Shown here piece by piece: positions 23,398 through 35,023 of a DNA stretch of 64,000 bases. Every line of letters begins with the position of its first letter. Positions within the stretch are counted from its first letter, which is position 1. Below the pieces are notes generated by a model. The model was not told the origin of the DNA, made no database searches, and saw nothing but the letters and a program-made list of their open reading frames with translations. Position numbers and translations under genes: made by a program. The stretch lies in NCBI GenBank assembly GCA_027605045.1, contig JAQFWX010000056.1, positions 175,866 to 239,865 on the forward strand, given 5' to 3'. The DNA is from Phallus indusiatus. Taxonomy: Eukaryota; Basidiomycota; Agaricomycetes; Phallales; Phallaceae.

Positions 23398-26326
23398 ATG
23401 GCGTATTATACTCAAGCTGATCCCGACACTTACGCACAATGGGGACGACCTAAATCGCCGGATTCATACTGGCGTAAACATCACCGCGGCATCTCGTCCT
23501 TTCCAAGAAACTTACATCCAAGTAAAGACTACCCCGGGCCCCGCTATAGCTTCTCATCGCCACCGCCACCACCACCGCCACCACCACCATATACAGGCTA
23601 CAATGCATCATACAATGCATCATACGCACCACAATATGACCCATGGGCTTCAGCCTCTGCATATCCTCCTCCGCCTGGACAACCACAGCTGTATACGTAT
23701 CGGCCGCAAAACTGGCCACATCCATCCGTCGTCCCATACTATCCAACTCAGCCACCACCGTCATCCTCCTTTCCAGCTAACTATCGGCCACCATCACCTC
23801 CACAACCTCCACCGCCACCGCCACCCGTTTTTCAAGACCATCCTGCCTATCCAAATCAGCAACCCGTTCTGACACTGTATATCAACCCCGCATTCTTGAC
23901 AACCACACCGGTAACTTTATCCAACACTCCAGCCTCTCCTAGACAACATGCACACATTTCATTGAATTCCGTTGACCAACAACCACCGCATCCACCGAAA
24001 TCAGCATGGCGTAACGTTGCCACAGACAACACCAAGAAAGTTCGCTTCGACAAGGGTCCTCAACTTCGTCACCCTCTACCTTCTCATGCTCCTGGCTCTC
24101 TATACTTACGTCCAACTTCGATCACAACTCAAAAGTCCCCAGTAATAATTGATTCTCACCCTCCCACCGACCGTGTATCATCCCCCAATCAAATAATTTT
24201 TTCACCCGACCGCCCTTCACCTCCCATTTTAAAACCTAAACCCCTTCACGAACTTGCTCCTGTAGCCCCTCAGACTGTCCTGTCACCACCCCCATCATCA
24301 CCGCCCTTATCACCACGACTACCATTATCACCATCGGTGCCCTCGCCCATACCCTCGCCCCAATCCAATGTGGCTAGTACCACAGAGATTGTAGACATTC
24401 CACAAACCACTGGTCCTCCGAGTGTTTCTAGTCAAGCTACAATCAACGAGCGCCATGGCAAGTTTCTCCAGCAGTTCATCAACAAAGACAAACTCACGCA
24501 GGCTTCCAACATATCTGATCCAAAACTGAAAGCTTTTTTAGAAGACTTTGTTAATTTGCCGAAACTTTTGGAGCTTTTTGGTTCGACGGCGACCACAAAC
24601 GAGGATGCCACTGCTGTGAATGAAAACATTGAAGGTCAGGCTTCTTATAACACCACAAAAAAGCAATTGGAGGTACATTCATGTTTTTTTTTCGTTATTT
24701 TTAAAATTAAATAAAACTAACAGGGTGCACCTGGTGAGGTAATATCACCCAAAAATGGTTCACGGAATGAGGATGATATCAATGTGGAGGGGGATCCAAA
24801 TGATTCGGCTGAAAGGATAGTTGAGTCGATTCACACTGTAAGTCTCTTTGATTGCTTGAAACACTTTTACGCTGATGTTGGTTCGTAATCTTTAGATAAA
24901 TGTCGAGCATAGTGGTATGGTACCTGAAATATCACCAAGCCCACATAAATATACCATTGAATTAGTCCGCGTGGATGATGATTTTGTTGAATCAGATGAT
25001 GACGGTGACAATGATGCAGATGTTCCTGAGCACTCTCAGGTGTGCGATGATGATGTATTGTTTCGTTACGTTTCATATTAGTGCACTGCGAACGGTACAC
25101 AGTGAGTATATACCAACTCTGTAATTACTGCAAGTGAACCGTTACGATCTTGTGACCAAGCGCGTTAACTTCGGGTGTCTTCATACCCGTCCTCATCGAC
25201 ATCCTCGTCACCGTAACCGTCATTGTCTTATACTTTGCCCATTGCACCTAATTCTGATATCCAAACGCTGCCGCGGACTGTTAATTCTGAGACTATCATT
25301 GATCACGGTCGGCTCACTTCAAATACACAGCCGATATGTCCGTCGTATACCGCCTGCAGAATGGGTATGATCTATCAATTATCGAGTTTTCTCGTATTTG
25401 ACATTTTAAATGTCCAGGTAACCGCCAAAATGATGAAGGAAGGGAGATAGATTAAAGGTGTTATTACGAGGTCAACTTTGTCTCCGTTCAGCGTCACCTC
25501 TCCGACTTGCCAAAGAGTCCAACGTTAATGTTGAATCTTCAGCGTTGGAGATGGCGATGATTTTCGACTGTGTTACATCCCAGGACTGTTTCGGCATTGG
25601 CCAATCAAGCTGAAGCACGTTCCTTCCGACTCAAAGTGTAAGATTCTTCCCCTCCGCATAATCTATAAACGTTAAATGACATGGCATTTTCAGAATTGGC
25701 AGGTTTGATTTCTATGAACTTCTCATTTCCGAACACAGACAAATAACCATTAGGTGTTGATGCTTCTGAAAGCGCATATTTCGGTAAAACCGCTCAGCCA
25801 TATTCAGCAGAAACACTCGCCCGGCTGAGAGGCAAGATTGAAGGAAGATGTTTGTGGGTTCAAATTATCAAACGGGATCAATACAATCGTATTGTAAGTT
25901 TACATGTACTATGATACCGTGTCAGTATTACTCTCTCTCAACTGAATCGATCCCTTGTTAAGGTTGGCATACCTTTTCACCCGTCATGTTCGCCCTTCGT
26001 ATATCCTTCTGCATTCCGATGTGTCTCAATAGCAATGCTGTTCGCAGGATACGCCCGAACAATCAAGCAAAGTGGAGCTGAATATGGTGTTTAAGGTAAA
26101 GATGTCTTCCTGATACATGAAGCTGCTGCCAGGTTCATCTCTTTCCGATTTTTATTCACACTTTGCATTTTTAGCCCTGTTTGTTTAGGAACGCGAAACG
26201 TGGCATGTGGAATCCCCCGCAGAATACAAGAAACGACATAGAGATGCCGCTGCGGGTGAATCAGACGTAGAGACGAAGTCGTCGTTTCCAGAAAAACGAA
26301 CACTTAGAGACATATTGTTATTCTGA
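23398..26326 (+). CDS. Proline-rich multi-exon protein of unknown family
   Basis: Start ATG 23398. The first exon (to 24672) encodes 425 residues rich in Pro, Tyr and Ser, with poly-Pro runs near residues 55-65 and 135-150 and a Ser/Pro-rich region SPPPSSPPLSPRLPLSPS, then a more ordinary helical stretch NERHGKFLQQFINKDKLTQA and LKAFLEDFVNLPKLLELFGS. Exons 2 and 3 (to about 25038) are acidic (ELVRVDDDFVESDDDGDNDA). The middle (25.1-25.7 kb) is unresolved. Clear coding returns at 25.75-25.9 kb (SAETLARLRGKIEGRCLWVQ), 25.96-26.0 kb (VGIPFHPSCSPF), and the last exons with SKVELNMVFK and ERETWHVESPAEYKKRHRD, stopping at 26326. I do not recognise the family. It may be two genes; the downstream exons could belong to a separate conserved protein. 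It ends about 100 bp before the transposon. Confidence 0.55.
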
Positions 26327-26423
26327 ACTAAAACTTGACCGTCGACGTGAAATAAATTGTATTTGCCCTGTTCCCAGACAGTGCGAGTGTGACTGTCACG
26401 TAAACCTTTGGGTCATCCCTATT

Positions 26424-26532
26424 CGTCCTACGTCTCCCCCAGCAAAGTTTAAGCGCCAGCTGACAAATCATGCCAAATTGAGTAAATCATTTCCGCGCCT
26501 CTGTTTGCTATGTCTTCTCGAGGTACAAACAA
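26424..26532 (+). repeat. Left terminal inverted repeat of the MULE
   Basis: Reads GTCTCCCCCAGCAAAGTTTA, later TTCCGCGCCTCTGTTTGC and ending near AGGTACAAACAA. The same landmarks in the same order occur on the minus strand at the right end. Mismatches are scattered, mostly transitions. Confidence 0.8.
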
Positions 26533-26630
26533 AATTATCGCGCCTTCTTGTGGTTTTTTGTGGGTCATAAACGTGACCTGTCAAGCTTGAAGTTTTTTTT
26601 TTGCGTCTCTCTAAGCTTGTAAGGCTACCC

Positions 26631-29600
26631 ATGCAGCCTGAGCTTGAGCTTGAACCATCAGTCCGAGTCTGTTCCAAGTCAAGCTGCAAAATTCAACTCC
26701 CTCCGGCTTCGCAATACAAATGGAAGACATGTGAAAAACACCGGCAAGACAGCCGTGCCCGTTGGCAATCACACCAGCCTCAGCCAGCCAATCCTCGGCA
26801 GCCTCTCGCAGAAATCCAGGCCAATCAACTTTCAGTAAAGCGTCCGAGATTTGCCGGTGAGAATGAGGACGGGAATACATCTGGTTCAGGGGGGTCAGAA
26901 ATGGAGAATTGCCGAAAGAAGCGAGCTAGGGTAAGATCCATTCAATGCTGCATTGATCACGGCTTGATTCAATTGAGTAGGATATTCCCACCGTTGATCC
27001 CCGAACATTATTTGAATCTGTAAAACTAGCCTTTAAAAGGGATGAAAATGTCAATTTTGTCGGATCCTGTGACATGCCATTAGATGTGAACATTGGTCAT
27101 TTGCAGAGAGTAAAACTTGTAGCAGAAGAGATTTGGAAAATCACAGGTTACAGATGGACGTGAGTTTTCTCACTGATCGTAGTGCCAGTCCCAACTTCAT
27201 AGTTTGATATTAAATAGAGTGAAGGATCACACACGTCTCACTGATGGCTACTCCTCGAGATATCATTGTTCGCAAGACGTTGACAAGAAGAAGATGGCTA
27301 AGAAAAGCAAGGGTCTACAGCCTGGAGCAAAACCGCGCGATAATCTAGGCATGGACCGATTCATCTGCGGAAGCTTTCTCCAAATATCAGTTTCAAACTG
27401 TCCAAGTCTCCAGAAGCAAATAATCCACATCCAAATACGTCATCAAAAGCGACATGTGTTGTACTATGATGTGGCGCTCCCGGAGGAAGTTCAGACCATT
27501 ATTCGAGAAAACATCTGGTCAATTCCCAGCGCCATCGCCCTCAAGATCCAGAAGACCCATCCAAATCTTACATCTCAACAAATCTATCGCGCATGGACCA
27601 AATTCACGGAGGTTCTTTGGCGACGAAAAGATGACCAGCTCGAAAGTGCTCGAGAAATATTAGAAGAGATGAAAATCTCCAACGAAATCGACGTTTTTGA
27701 TCTGGAAATGGCGCCAGATGTGATCGCGCTTGCATGGGGCCTCAAAAAGGTAGCTAAACAATTGGATGGGCAGATTATTGAAATTGCCTTAGACGCGACA
27801 TGTAAGATACACTTCATTAATCATTAAGCATCTACTAATTATGCACTCCGCAGACAACACGAACTCAAGAAATCTAGAGTTATATGGTTGTTTGGGGGAA
27901 TATGACAACAGCGGCTTCCCACTAGCATACTGTTTACTTACAACCGCATCGTCTATTACCTCTGGAAAGAGAAAAATCACAATCACCTCGTTTCTTGAAA
28001 ATCTCAAGAAAGCTTACAACCTTAATCCACGGTTCGTACATACGGATAAAGACATTGCAGAGATAAAGTCGGCGCAAGCGGTATGGCCTTCATCAAAGCA
28101 TCAACTATGTTGGTGGCACGTCAAAAGAGCTATCACTACTCGGCTTAAAAAAGCGAAGCGCGGTACAACACCTTATGATCCACTCGTCGCTAAAGAAGAG
28201 TTCAATTTCATTGATCTGAATTTTGTTCCGTTGGCTGAAGCTGCTTTATCTGATGTTGAGGATGCGGAGGACATCATCGGGGCTAGAGATGAAGCAAACA
28301 TCGAGAAAAGAAGCGCCGACAGTGCTGCAAATATGGCAGAACTTCAAGCCTCTCCCAATCCCACATTCTTATCAGCACCCTCCAGCGAACTCGTGCCTCG
28401 TAGTCTAGCAGGCCCAAATGCCTTATTGGTTAAACTCAAAATCCCAGAAGGCTTCAAGCCCATTGTATCATCAATGGAATCAGACGCTGAAGATGATGTG
28501 GATGCCAATGGCGAAGTCAACTCATTCTGCCCGTCCATCTACCGTAGCAGAATAATTCAAATGTTAGAGCAACATTTTTGCGCACACCCGTTGATACCAG
28601 GGTATTCTGCACCATCCAGGAATGGTATCCGTGCTTGGGCCGTGAAAGAAATGTACTCATTCTGTGAGAAATATAACCTGCGCTCGTGTTGGGCTTACTT
28701 GTGGGGCAACTGGTATCGAAAAGAGCGTTGGGCATTATGGGCACGCGCAGAATGTGATGAAATACCACGCCTTAAGACGACAATGATTTGTGAAAGCCAG
28801 TAAGCCTATCCACAGTTACTGCAATTTACATTCTTATCATTACATTAGTTGGCGACGCCTCAAGCACGATTTTCTCCACCATTTCCATAAACCAAGAATC
28901 GACCTACTCGCTTGGATCATAATGAACCAGTTAGCACCTACATACTACCGCAAACTCAATGGCCTCCAGACCTATAGTGGAAGGAATAGATGGCAAGCAT
29001 CCTGGCGAAAATGTTTTAAAAGCGATTGGAAGAAGTGCGAGAAGAAAACCATCCCCCACCCGGATGATCCAAAATATGCGCCAAATCCCCGTTTGTGGAT
29101 ATGCACGTGTCGACAATTCGTGAAAAGCCGGTTCCTCATTTGCAAGCATCTTGTTCAACTCGTTCACCCTGTTCCACCGTCATTTTTTTTGGAGGCAAAT
29201 CGGAACAGGACGGCGCCGTTTTGGTCTCACTCTGCTCTCCGCCCTCTCAAAGATGAATTCTCCGCTTCTACACACATATCTACACCCAATATAACTCCCG
29301 CTAGCGATGGCGAGAATGGAAACGACAGTTCAACCAACGGGGAAGACAATGAGAGCACCAGCAGTGACGACTGCGATCAGGTTGTCTGCACAACATATGA
29401 CGAAGAAATTGACAGCCTGATCGCGAAGTTTCGAGGCATGGCTGAAAGGTTGGAGTACCAACGGTCATTCAGGGATAGTCGGTTTCTTCATGATTTCAAA
29501 AAACAAATTGCAAAATTCATTCAATATTTCAATAATTTAGAAGACTACGAACGGCGGCTTAACTCTGTCAGAACTGCCAGACCTGCAATGTGGAACGAAG

Positions 29601-29653
29601 CAGCAGGTATGATGTTTTATCGAGCTCCACCACCCAAAGATACGTGTAGATAA
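26631..29653 (+). CDS. MULE-type transposase with SWIM zinc finger
   Basis: DDE transposase expected to bind the terminal repeats and catalyse cut-and-paste movement. Start ATG 26631 (MQPELELEPSVRVCSKSSCK). The N-terminus has a small Cys/His cluster (CSKSSC...KTCEKH). After two introns a long exon runs to the intron at about 27802. The first catalytic Asp is likely in EIALDAT just before that intron. The next exon reads NLELYGCLGEYDNSGFPLAY, then FVHTDKDIAEI (second Asp) and the diagnostic HQLCWWHVKRA of the MULE domain. After the last intron a SWIM finger follows, with CTCRQFVKSRFLICKHLVQL (CxC...CxH) at about 29100-29160. An acidic Ser-rich tail ends at 29653. All exons keep frame and no nonsense codon is seen. 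The third acidic residue could not be assigned with certainty. Confidence 0.85.
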
Positions 29654-29726
29654 CTAAATATAATAACTGTCCTTTGCTGGCTACGCCCATTGTGAGCACA
29701 CGAAGCTGAGATCGAGGTGTCTGCGT

Positions 29727-29838
29727 CTTGTTTGTACCTTAAGAACATTGCAAACAGAGGCGCGGAATTAACTTACTCGATTTAGCACGATTTGTCATCG
29801 GGCGGCTAAACTTTGCTGGGGGAGACCTAGGGTCGTTG
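29727..29838 (-). repeat. Right terminal inverted repeat of the MULE
   Basis: Reverse complement of the left terminal repeat: on the minus strand it reads GTCTCCCCCAGCAAAGTTTA, then TTCCGCGCCTCTGTTTGC and AGGTACAAACAA. It lies about 75 bp after the transposase stop codon. Confidence 0.8.
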
Positions 29839-30060
29839 TCATCCCTTATCGACAACCGCTGCAGAGCCCACAATCCGTCATCGTCTGAATTCCGAACAAG
29901 CAAATCGTGCTCGTATGCAAAACAAGCTCTCACCGAACCCACAAAACAATAGCTTATCACCCGTAAACCCGACTTCAAAGAAAGCTCAATTCGACTTTGC
30001 TTAATATACCTTCCAAATCAACACTCAGTTTCCCGAAAACACCTGTAGCAGGAAAACTAG

Positions 30061-31460
30061 CAACCGTTCTTGGTCTATTTACCAGACGAACCCTTGGGTC
30101 ATATCATTGCCTATGTCAATACCCCTTCCTCTTTCATCGCCTTATCTCGATTCAATCGCAGGTTCCAGAACTATGTAACGGACGACAGTACTTGGTACCG
30201 ATCTTTCGCATATCGTTACTTTAAAACAGGCTCGGAGTGCTATCCATTATACGGCAGAGAGTTATGCTGCGACGCTCCGAAACGCTTGGAGGAAAGAATT
30301 CATAAAGCGGCACGAATTAGTACTGTGAGTACCGCCACTTTATCCCGATTCTCAGACACTTAATGCTTGTTCAGGCGATGGGAGAAGTCTCGTAGCTCGA
30401 TAATGTGTTACTCACCGCATTCTTGGGACGCCGATAGCATGTATCTAATGGACAATATGTCCTTGATAACAACAAGTCTGCGATATGGCGTTATCGCGCG
30501 TAGCTCTTCGTCTACAGGTAAGCATTAGTATTATCTTCTCGCACTTTTATGTCTTTAAAAGCCGCATTTAGTTCAAGGAAAAATTTTACGAGACTTTTTG
30601 GACGCATCTGGTACAACTAAAGGCTTTGGTATCAGCAACCCGAACACAAAATTCTCTCACGTCTCTTGTGTTGCCGTTTCATCGCGGGGTGGAAACTCAC
30701 GGATCGCTTGGGTTTTCGAAATGGCAAGATTTCTCTCGCGACTGCACCGAGGGGGGATCGTCCAGCTCCACGCTGCTTACATTGCCATTATGGGTTCAGG
30801 ACGAACACCCGAGTCAAGTTCAAAGCCAGACTTTTACTTCGGCCGGCAATAAAAAAGATGATGGCTTGATCTTTAGTGGCTGCTCTCGCGGTCCAGTCAA
30901 ACTATGTGATAGCAAATGGTTACGCTGTCTCTGGTCAGGAAGTATCAACAAAGATAATGAACATCGCGACGCACCAAACGCCTGTACCGAGCTTGCTTTC
31001 CTGGCCCTCATGGTATCCTCGTTGCCGCATGCAAAAACGGCGATTTCACTGTCTGGCCAACCTTCCAAGTGCATCGAATCGACGTTAACGATTATATCGA
31101 GGACAGCATACGGATCGCTCAACCATGGATAGATAAACCGAAGACGGCCGTGTCGCTTTTTATTGAACCCGCGTCAGATTTCTCCAATCCTCATACGATA
31201 CTCCGAGGACGGTGTTTTCTACCGCTATGATAGCGTTGAGGCAAGCTTTCAAATAACGTCTCTCAAACCATGCTTCAACAAAGCATCATTGGGCACCACA
31301 ACCACATCATCAATTGTCTCGAAAGCCACACCTTCAGCACTATCTATCAACTTGTCATCGAGATGGGGTTTAGGTTCCATCCTAACTGTAGACACTCGGC
31401 AACGTGTCTGTCTGGAACTGGGACTGACGACGCGGGGTTTGTGTTTTCATCCTAACTTTA
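30061..31460 (+). pseudogene. F-box/WD-repeat protein gene, frameshifted relic
   Basis: An F-box opens the region (YLPDEPLGHIIAYVNTPSSF, about 30076-30135). After an intron the reading continues RWEKSRSSIMCYSPHSWDAD, then DFLDASGTTKGFGISNPNTK, a motif common in fungal F-box/WD proteins. WD-like pieces follow: FRNGKISLATAPRG, DGLIFSGCSRGPVKLCDSKW and HGILVAACKNGDFTVW. These lie in different frames. RIAW (frame of 30598) must continue as GFRNGK in another frame at about 30710, where one G appears missing. Two further shifts are needed near 30760 (in a G-run) and 31000. No GT-AG intron can explain the first shift. An intact copy would be a substrate adaptor of an SCF ubiquitin ligase. Five-prime end unclear; it begins about 220 bp beyond the transposon's right end. 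Confidence 0.7.
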
Positions 31461-31679
31461 CATATATGTATAATCCAATCTTTGCTAATAAAACTCTATG
31501 TCAGCGAGTATCAACAGTTTCTCACGATGGACATCAACGGCGTTTTTCCCCAAGATCCTTCCGTCTCCTCGTTAGATCCGATCCGTATACATACTGCTTT
31601 TCAGAATGAGCTTTGTATCGGCGTATATATACAAAATCACAAAGACGATACTAAAGGACTATCGGAATATTCCATTGTC

Positions 31680-33811
31680 ATGTACAGCTTTAGCATCAAC
31701 AACACTTCCTTTACATCTCAGCTTGTGGACGACTTTAGCAGCAAGCTCGGTCACAATCAGTGGCTGTCAGACGTCACCAGCCTCAACCCCTGCTTCATCG
31801 CCATTGCTGTCATTGCCCTGCTTACGGTTCATCGCTTCACTCGCTCTGATCTGCTGAGCAATATTCCTGGCCCGTGGCTTGCCAAATATACCTCGTTGCT
31901 ATTGGGGTACTACACCAGAACGGGGAAGAGATATTTACACATCGATAGGCTCCACAAGGTTAGTGTTTTCTATATTGCGGTTGACTGTGGAAAGAGGAAA
32001 GCTCATCGCCATTACTATAGATATACGGCCCATTCGTACGAATTGCTCCCAACCACGTGTCGTGCGCTGATCCCTCTGCTCCGTCCACGATATACGCCCA
32101 AGGCTCTCTCTCTCTCCCTAAATCTTCTTTCTACAAATCTTTCTACGTCGGAAACACGCCGAGCTTATTTAGCACACAAGACCGTAACGGGCATGCTCAA
32201 AAACGTAGAGTGCTCGCCCATCCCTTCAGCCAGGCCAGTGTCAAACAGTTCGAAGGATGGATCCGCAAGAGCCTTCGGAAGATGATTCAGGGACTTGACG
32301 GCCTCTGCATCAGCGACGGCGATAATCAACCTACGATTGAACATAATCGATCCGGCTTATCTGTAGGAGCTGAAACGGTTGGAAGGGCAGGCGGAAGCGT
32401 GCAAAGTTGCGAGCCCCATCACTTCCTCGATCTCCTCATGTGGCTGAACTATATGACATTCGACGTCATCTCGGATTTGGCTTTCGGCGAACCTTTGGGA
32501 ATGCTAGATCGTGCGTCTGATGTCCTGGGGCCCAGCGGTGAAGAACAAGTCGGTGTTGCTGCAATGATCGATTATCGTGGTCGAACCGCTGCGTATCTTG
32601 GCCTCTTCCCGTACTTATTACCCGGATCATGGCTGGCTCCATTCGTCAAGTTTATTCCAGATGCATTTATCAAACGTGGACTCGCGGGTACAGACGTAAG
32701 TATCGGTGCCTCTTTCACTTAGTACCACTGGTTGTTGAACCTTCTCTTGTTAGACACTCTCTCATATTGCTCGCCGCTGCATTCGAAAACGCCTTGACGC
32801 TGGCGCTGAAGGTCGTCGTGGCGACCTCTTGGACCGTCTGATGGACACTGCGGCCAGAGAGAACGCGGAGGGAGAAGAAGTCTCGGAGGCGGATATTATT
32901 ACTGAGGCGATGCTGTTATTGTAAGTTCTACCTTGACTCTTGTAAGGTAGGTAGCTAACTAACTTATTTCTGCTTCTACTATCAGGACCGCTGGATCGGA
33001 CACAACTGTGAATAGTACAGCCGCGATAATGTATTGGATAGCTCGGTCACCTCAAGTATTGCAAAGACTGAGACACGAACTTGACGAGGCCGTTCGTCAA
33101 TCTGATGACTCCATTCTTCCCATGGATGATGAGTGCGAGGATGTTGACGATGAGCAGGAGAAAGCCATTCTATGGTATGATAACGTAGGTCAATCACTTA
33201 CGAATGCCTTCATTGTTTCGTTGAACACCTTTCCAGATAAAAAATGTCAAGTACCTCCAAGCGACGATAGACGAAGGTCTTAGGATGTTTGCCACCAATG
33301 CGTTCGGACTTCCTCGTGTCGTTCCGGAAGGAATGAATGTTAGAATAAAGGAGAGAGTGTTCGGACCGGGGGTAAGTTGTTTCATAAGCTCTAGAGACTG
33401 TCTTATAGATTGATGTGTTACTCTCGCAGACCGAACTCTCCACTCCTGCATATACAATTCAGCATGATCTGGCTATATGGGGTGATCCAGAAGTTTTCCG
33501 TCCCGAACGATGGCTAGATGGTGAAGCACGGCGAAAAGAGGGAGGACTTGGCGAACTTAAGAAGCATCTATTGACCTTCGGAATGGGACCAAGAGCTTGC
33601 ATTGGTAAAAAGTAAGTGTTTTCTTTGACTGCAAGGACGTGGTTTGATTTGCTTTAGTCTTGCATATTTTCAAATGCAAATTTTAGTTGCCACGCTCGTC
33701 CAGAGATATGATATTACATTAAGAGATGGGGAGCTGAGGAGCGTGGAGGGATTTATGCACAAACCCGTTGAATGCTGGGTTAAGATTAGAAAGCGGGCTA
33801 AAACTGCGTGA
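31680..33811 (+). CDS. Cytochrome P450 monooxygenase
   Basis: Heme-thiolate monooxygenase, probably ER-anchored. Start ATG 31680 (MYSFSINNTSF). An N-terminal hydrophobic anchor (LNPCFIAIAVIALLTVHRF) is followed by the proline hinge IPGPWLAKYTSLLLGYY. Later exons give RRVLAHPFSQASVKQFEGWI (C-helix region with WxxxR-like WIRKS), the I-helix oxygen-activation motif TAGSDTTVNSTAAIM near 32990-33030, ExxR as EGLRM near 33275, PERW at about 33507, and the heme-binding loop FGMGPRACIGK at 33581-33613 with Cys as the iron ligand. The stop at 33811 follows KIRKRAKTA. Introns are short GT-AG and all key motifs are intact. AGSDTT and the overall pattern resemble fungal CYP53/benzoate-hydroxylase-like or related families, but the substrate is unknown. 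Confidence 0.9.
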
Positions 33812-34860
33812 AAGGTGTTTGTGTCTGTAATTAAAATTTGTTTAATAAATAACCTCGTTAAATATCATATGGCTAGACATACTCAGGTGTCAAATAATTT
33901 GTCAAACTGGTTGTCACAGTCTGGCTCAACTCTTGATATAATAGCCAATGTCACAGGACAATAAAACTTGTTTAGACTACCTCTCTTAGTCAGATTCATG
34001 TAGTGTTTTATTATCAAGCTGGGTTCCTCATCACATCATCACTCTTTTTTGCAATTGGTATGGTTTCTTCCTGCACCTTTGCTTGATGAGACTGTTGCAG
34101 TTGTTTTGGTTCTCTTCAGTCAGGCTGATGGAGGGAAATACAAGAGTCATGGATGAACAGCAGAGATTTCACCTAATTATTCAAGGATGTGGCAATAGAG
34201 TGGGAAAAGAAGTAGTATGTGCACTAGGGTACAATCTAACAAGAACATCAACTCTATATTAATTGGACCATCAATGAAGTACTTCATTGATGCTTTTTTT
34301 TGACATGTCATTTTTATGTGTTTGGAGGGTCCTGGAGGTGTTTCCAAACACTTTTAATTATTTTAGTTTCAGTCAGTTACTTAGTAGAATCTCAATGTTT
34401 TGTATCTATAGTAATGAATAGCTGTATTGACTTTACAAATTTTCGAGACACTTAATTTTATGATCTGGGAGGGTGTAAAATAATATTCCGAGCAATTTTA
34501 ATTAGTACAACTTGATCACATTACTTAGTAAAATAATGAGATATTCTTGTTTTTTTGTACATCCGGCTGGCCTGATATTGGCTTATCTATGCAGTGACGT
34601 CTTTCACCGATTACATAAGCAAAACGAAAAATGTAGAGAATAAAAAAATATTTAGTACGTTTTTTACCGTTTTCGATTTGGAGTAGAATTGAGGTCTCTA
34701 CAAGCAAAATAAAAAAATCACACAATTGCCTCTGATAATTACTTTTACCGGAAGCTTGTCTATTTAGAGTTACTCTAAAAATAATTCAGGAACGCGAAGC
34801 TTGATCTAATTATCTTATCTATAGATTTAATATAATATTTTGTCACGTGACGTTACGTCA
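33812..34860. other. AT-rich intergenic region
   Basis: About 1 kb of AT-rich sequence with no ORF of interest. It holds the 3' end of the P450 gene and a 24-bp perfect palindrome. It marks the transition to the subtelomeric tract. Confidence 0.4.
34269..34292. repeat. 24-bp perfect palindrome
   Basis: CATCAATGAAGT is followed directly by its reverse complement with no loop. It lies in AT-rich intergenic DNA and could be a transcription terminator-like hairpin or the tip of a small inverted-repeat element. Confidence 0.6.
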
Positions 34861-34891
34861 CAACTTTATTGTTAGAGTATTTTAAGTCTTG

Positions 34892-35023
34892 GGCGTCTCC
34901 GTTCGGGGGTTCGCGGCCAGATTTTTGCGTATCAGGTCACATTATGTGACATGATGTCATATTCTCAGCTAGTGAACTTGGGCGCCACCTTTCGGATGTT
35001 CCCGGTCAAACTTTTCTTCGTAT
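34892..35023 (+). repeat. Two diverged tandem copies of a ~85-bp unit
   Basis: CTTGGGCG...TTCGGGGGTTCGCGGCCAG (from about 34892) recurs as CTTGGGCG...TTTCGGATGTTCCCGGTCAA (from about 34977), each followed by a TTTTTGCGTAT/TTTCTTCGTAT end. Similarity is clear but imperfect. Confidence 0.5.

Larger units (their letters stand above)
26424..29838 (+). mobile_element. Mutator-like (MULE) DNA transposon, apparently complete
   Basis: A 3.4 kb element bounded by long terminal inverted repeats at its two ends and holding a single multi-exon transposase gene. The two ends match as reverse complements over about 100 bp, roughly 80% identical by eye, with 20 identical bases at the start of the core (GTCTCCCCCAGCAAAGTTTA at about 26432 and its complement ending near 29827). 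I found no convincing 8-11 bp target-site duplication, so the exact outer borders are uncertain by about 10 bp. The transposase frame is uninterrupted, which suggests a fairly recent or still active element. Confidence 0.8.
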
